Part shown: one piece after another, positions 41,102 to 42,382 of the stretch
How positions within the stretch are numbered: the stretch's first letter is position 1
Layout of the letters: each line of letters starts with the position of its first letter
Assembly (NCBI GenBank): GCA_937876125.1
Contig: CALEHF010000021.1
Span: 1-42,382, forward strand
Source of the DNA: an uncultured bacterium
GTDB taxonomy: Bacteria > Planctomycetota > UBA8108 > UBA1146
DNA: 42,382 bases
Direction: 5' to 3'
The notes under the pieces: generated by a model
The model's database searches: none
Told to the model about the DNA's origin: nothing
Seen by the model: the letters and a program-made list of their open reading frames with translations, nothing else
Position numbers and translations under genes: made by a program

Positions 41102-42382
41102 ATGCCTGTGACCACCGCCCTCTTCGCTCTCTTGATGACGATCGCCGCACCAGCGCAGCCACCGGTCGCCGTCCCGGTCGCCATCGTCGCCCCCGCCGTC
41201 GGGGCTCCGCCCTCTTCGACGATGGCGCCCCCCCCGGTCTTCGAATGGTTCGACTCTGAAAACTTCGAGGAGCTCAAAGAGGTCAAGCCGAGCACGCTTC
41301 TCAAGTCTCTCCGCAAGGGGCGGAGATTCGCGAAGTTCGAAACTGGAACCCAGAAGCGCCCCTTCGCAGATGGCACCGGGCGCGAAACCCAACTCCATCT
41401 GTACGTTCCGAAGAAGCCGACCGGGATCGTCTTTCTCCTCCATGGACTGGGCGGAGGCGGAGGACAACTGATGCCGCACTACGAGCAGTGGGCGGAGCGA
41501 TCGGGGCTCATTCTCGCGGCTCCTTCGGCTCGCAAGCTCGGTAAGGTCAAGAATGAAGACTGGAGTTCGACCGCGGAATCTCTCCAGCACTGGTGGAGCT
41601 ACCGTCCCGATGGATTCGTGCTCTCCGCACTCTCCGTGTTGAAGCGAGAGTTCCCGATCAACGAAGATCGTGTCTACTTGAGCGGATACTCGATGGGCGG
41701 ATTTGGCACCTGGAACCTCGGCCTGCGCTATCCCGATCGTTTCGCGGCCGCGGCTCCGATCGCCGGCGGAATCTCGCAGCACGAGTATCAAATCGAACGC
41801 GACGACAAGCTGCGGGCGTTGGTCGCGAACGCGAGTCAACTGCCCTTCTACATCGTGCACGGCGAGGCGGACCAAACGGTCTCGGTCGATCACGACCGCA
41901 AGACGCGCGCGCAACTTCAGAAGCTCGGGTACGAGCACGAGTACCGCGAGATCTCCGGCGCCGGGCACATCCTTGACGTGCGCGCGGGGAGCCCGCTCAT
42001 GAAGGGTATCCAGGCGTGGCTCGGCGACCGCACGCGGAAGTCACACCCGACCACCGTGCGGTTCCACTCTCTCGGCGAGTACATGAACCAGGCCTACTGG
42101 ATTCGGATCGACGAGTACGACGGGGAGGGACCGGGAGATGTGACCGCCAAGATCCGGAAGAACAACCAGATCACCATCGAGACCAAGGGCGTGAAGAAGC
42201 TGACCGTTTTCATCGACGACACCCGGATCAAGCTCCTGCGTCCGGTCGTGATTACGTGGAACGGCACAGAGGTGCACAAGAAAAAGGTGAAGTCGTCGAG
42301 CGAGGCGATCATCGAGTCGTGGCGGGCGCGAGAGGACCGACAACTTCTGTACCCCGCAATGGTGACGATCGAAATCCCAGCC
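41102..42382 (+). CDS. Secreted alpha/beta-hydrolase esterase (partial)
   Basis: The frame is open from ATG 41102 to the window edge (427 codons, no stop), so the C-terminus is missing. After a weak hydrophobic N-terminus (ALFALLMTIAAPAQP, a possible signal) and a Pro/Ala/Val-rich linker, residues about 100-310 form an esterase domain of the phospholipase/carboxylesterase or PHB-depolymerase type. The oxyanion motif is HGLGGGGG, the nucleophile S197 sits in GYSMGG, and D257 (HGEADQTV) and H289 (GAGHILD) complete the triad. The following part (about 330-427) is beta-rich and Lys-rich (DVTAKIRKNNQITIETKGVK, then KLTVFIDDTRIKL), possibly a second domain. The probable activity is hydrolysis of an ester outside the cytoplasm. 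The ribosome site is weak (AAAGAGA). It diverges from the kinase pseudogene. Confidence 0.8.
   Translation, partial: MPVTTALFALLMTIAAPAQPPVAVPVAIVAPAVGAPPSSTMAPPPVFEWFDSENFEELKEVKPSTLLKSLRKGRRFAKFETGTQKRPFADGTGRETQLHLYVPKKPTGIVFLLHGLGGGGGQLMPHYEQWAERSGLILAAPSARKLGKVKNEDWSSTAESLQHWWSYRPDGFVLSALSVLKREFPINEDRVYLSGYSMGGFGTWNLGLRYPDRFAAAAPIAGGISQHEYQIERDDKLRALVANASQLPFYIVHGEADQTVSVDHDRKTRAQLQKLGYEHEYREISGAGHILDVRAGSPLMKGIQAWLGDRTRKSHPTTVRFHSLGEYMNQAYWIRIDEYDGEGPGDVTAKIRKNNQITIETKGVKKLTVFIDDTRIKLLRPVVITWNGTEVHKKKVKSSSEAIIESWRAREDRQLLYPAMVTIEIPA

Overview
The window is high-GC bacterial DNA that most resembles a planctomycete or a close relative. The pointers are secreted proteins ending in cohesin-less type I dockerin-like Ca-binding tails (three copies), membrane Ser/Thr kinases with long TPR/coiled-coil or SUMF1-like tails, an ECF sigma factor of the kind common beside planctomycete kinases, and frequent GTG/TTG starts. 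The lineage is inferred; no rRNA or tRNA gene was found to confirm it.

Left third (1-11 kb): a decayed dockerin tail, a very short tyrosine recombinase followed by nested inverted repeats, a secreted CehA-type PHP-domain hydrolase, then a 2143-residue multicopper oxidase of the MofA/MnxG (Mn-oxidase) type. That oxidase has a structured leader, six Fn3/Ig-like repeats and a dockerin end. Just after its terminator lies the 3' scrap of a CheY-like receiver gene. With a recombinase and two gene remnants, this part looks like remodelled accessory DNA.

Middle (11-29.5 kb): selB (minus strand) diverges from a membrane protein of unknown function. Next comes a two-gene unit in which a 1364-residue transmembrane Ser/Thr kinase is translationally coupled (ATGA overlap) to a TonB-dependent receptor. 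Converging on it are an ECF sigma factor and a lipoprotein alpha/beta hydrolase. Then follow an rluB-like pseudouridine synthase with a 319-residue disordered Arg/Gly/Ser tail, an outer-membrane lipoprotein, a methyltransferase, a small lipoprotein and a secreted beta-propeller/IPT/dockerin protein.

Right third (29.5-42 kb): rpoN (sigma-54), a small unknown gene behind a tandem-dyad repeat, a PII-like protein that lacks Tyr51 and the C-terminal arginines, a STAS protein and a SpoIIE/RsbU phosphatase without a visible anti-sigma kinase, an MFS transporter, the rimO-pgsA-pgpA operon, a 57-residue Cys-containing small gene, a kinase pseudogene whose catalytic core has been cut out, and a secreted esterase that runs off the right edge.

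The most noteworthy items are the giant oxidase with permuted copper motifs and surface-type tail, the coupled kinase-TonB receptor unit with a nearby ECF factor, the altered PII protein, and the small Cys gene closed by a 34-nt perfect palindrome.
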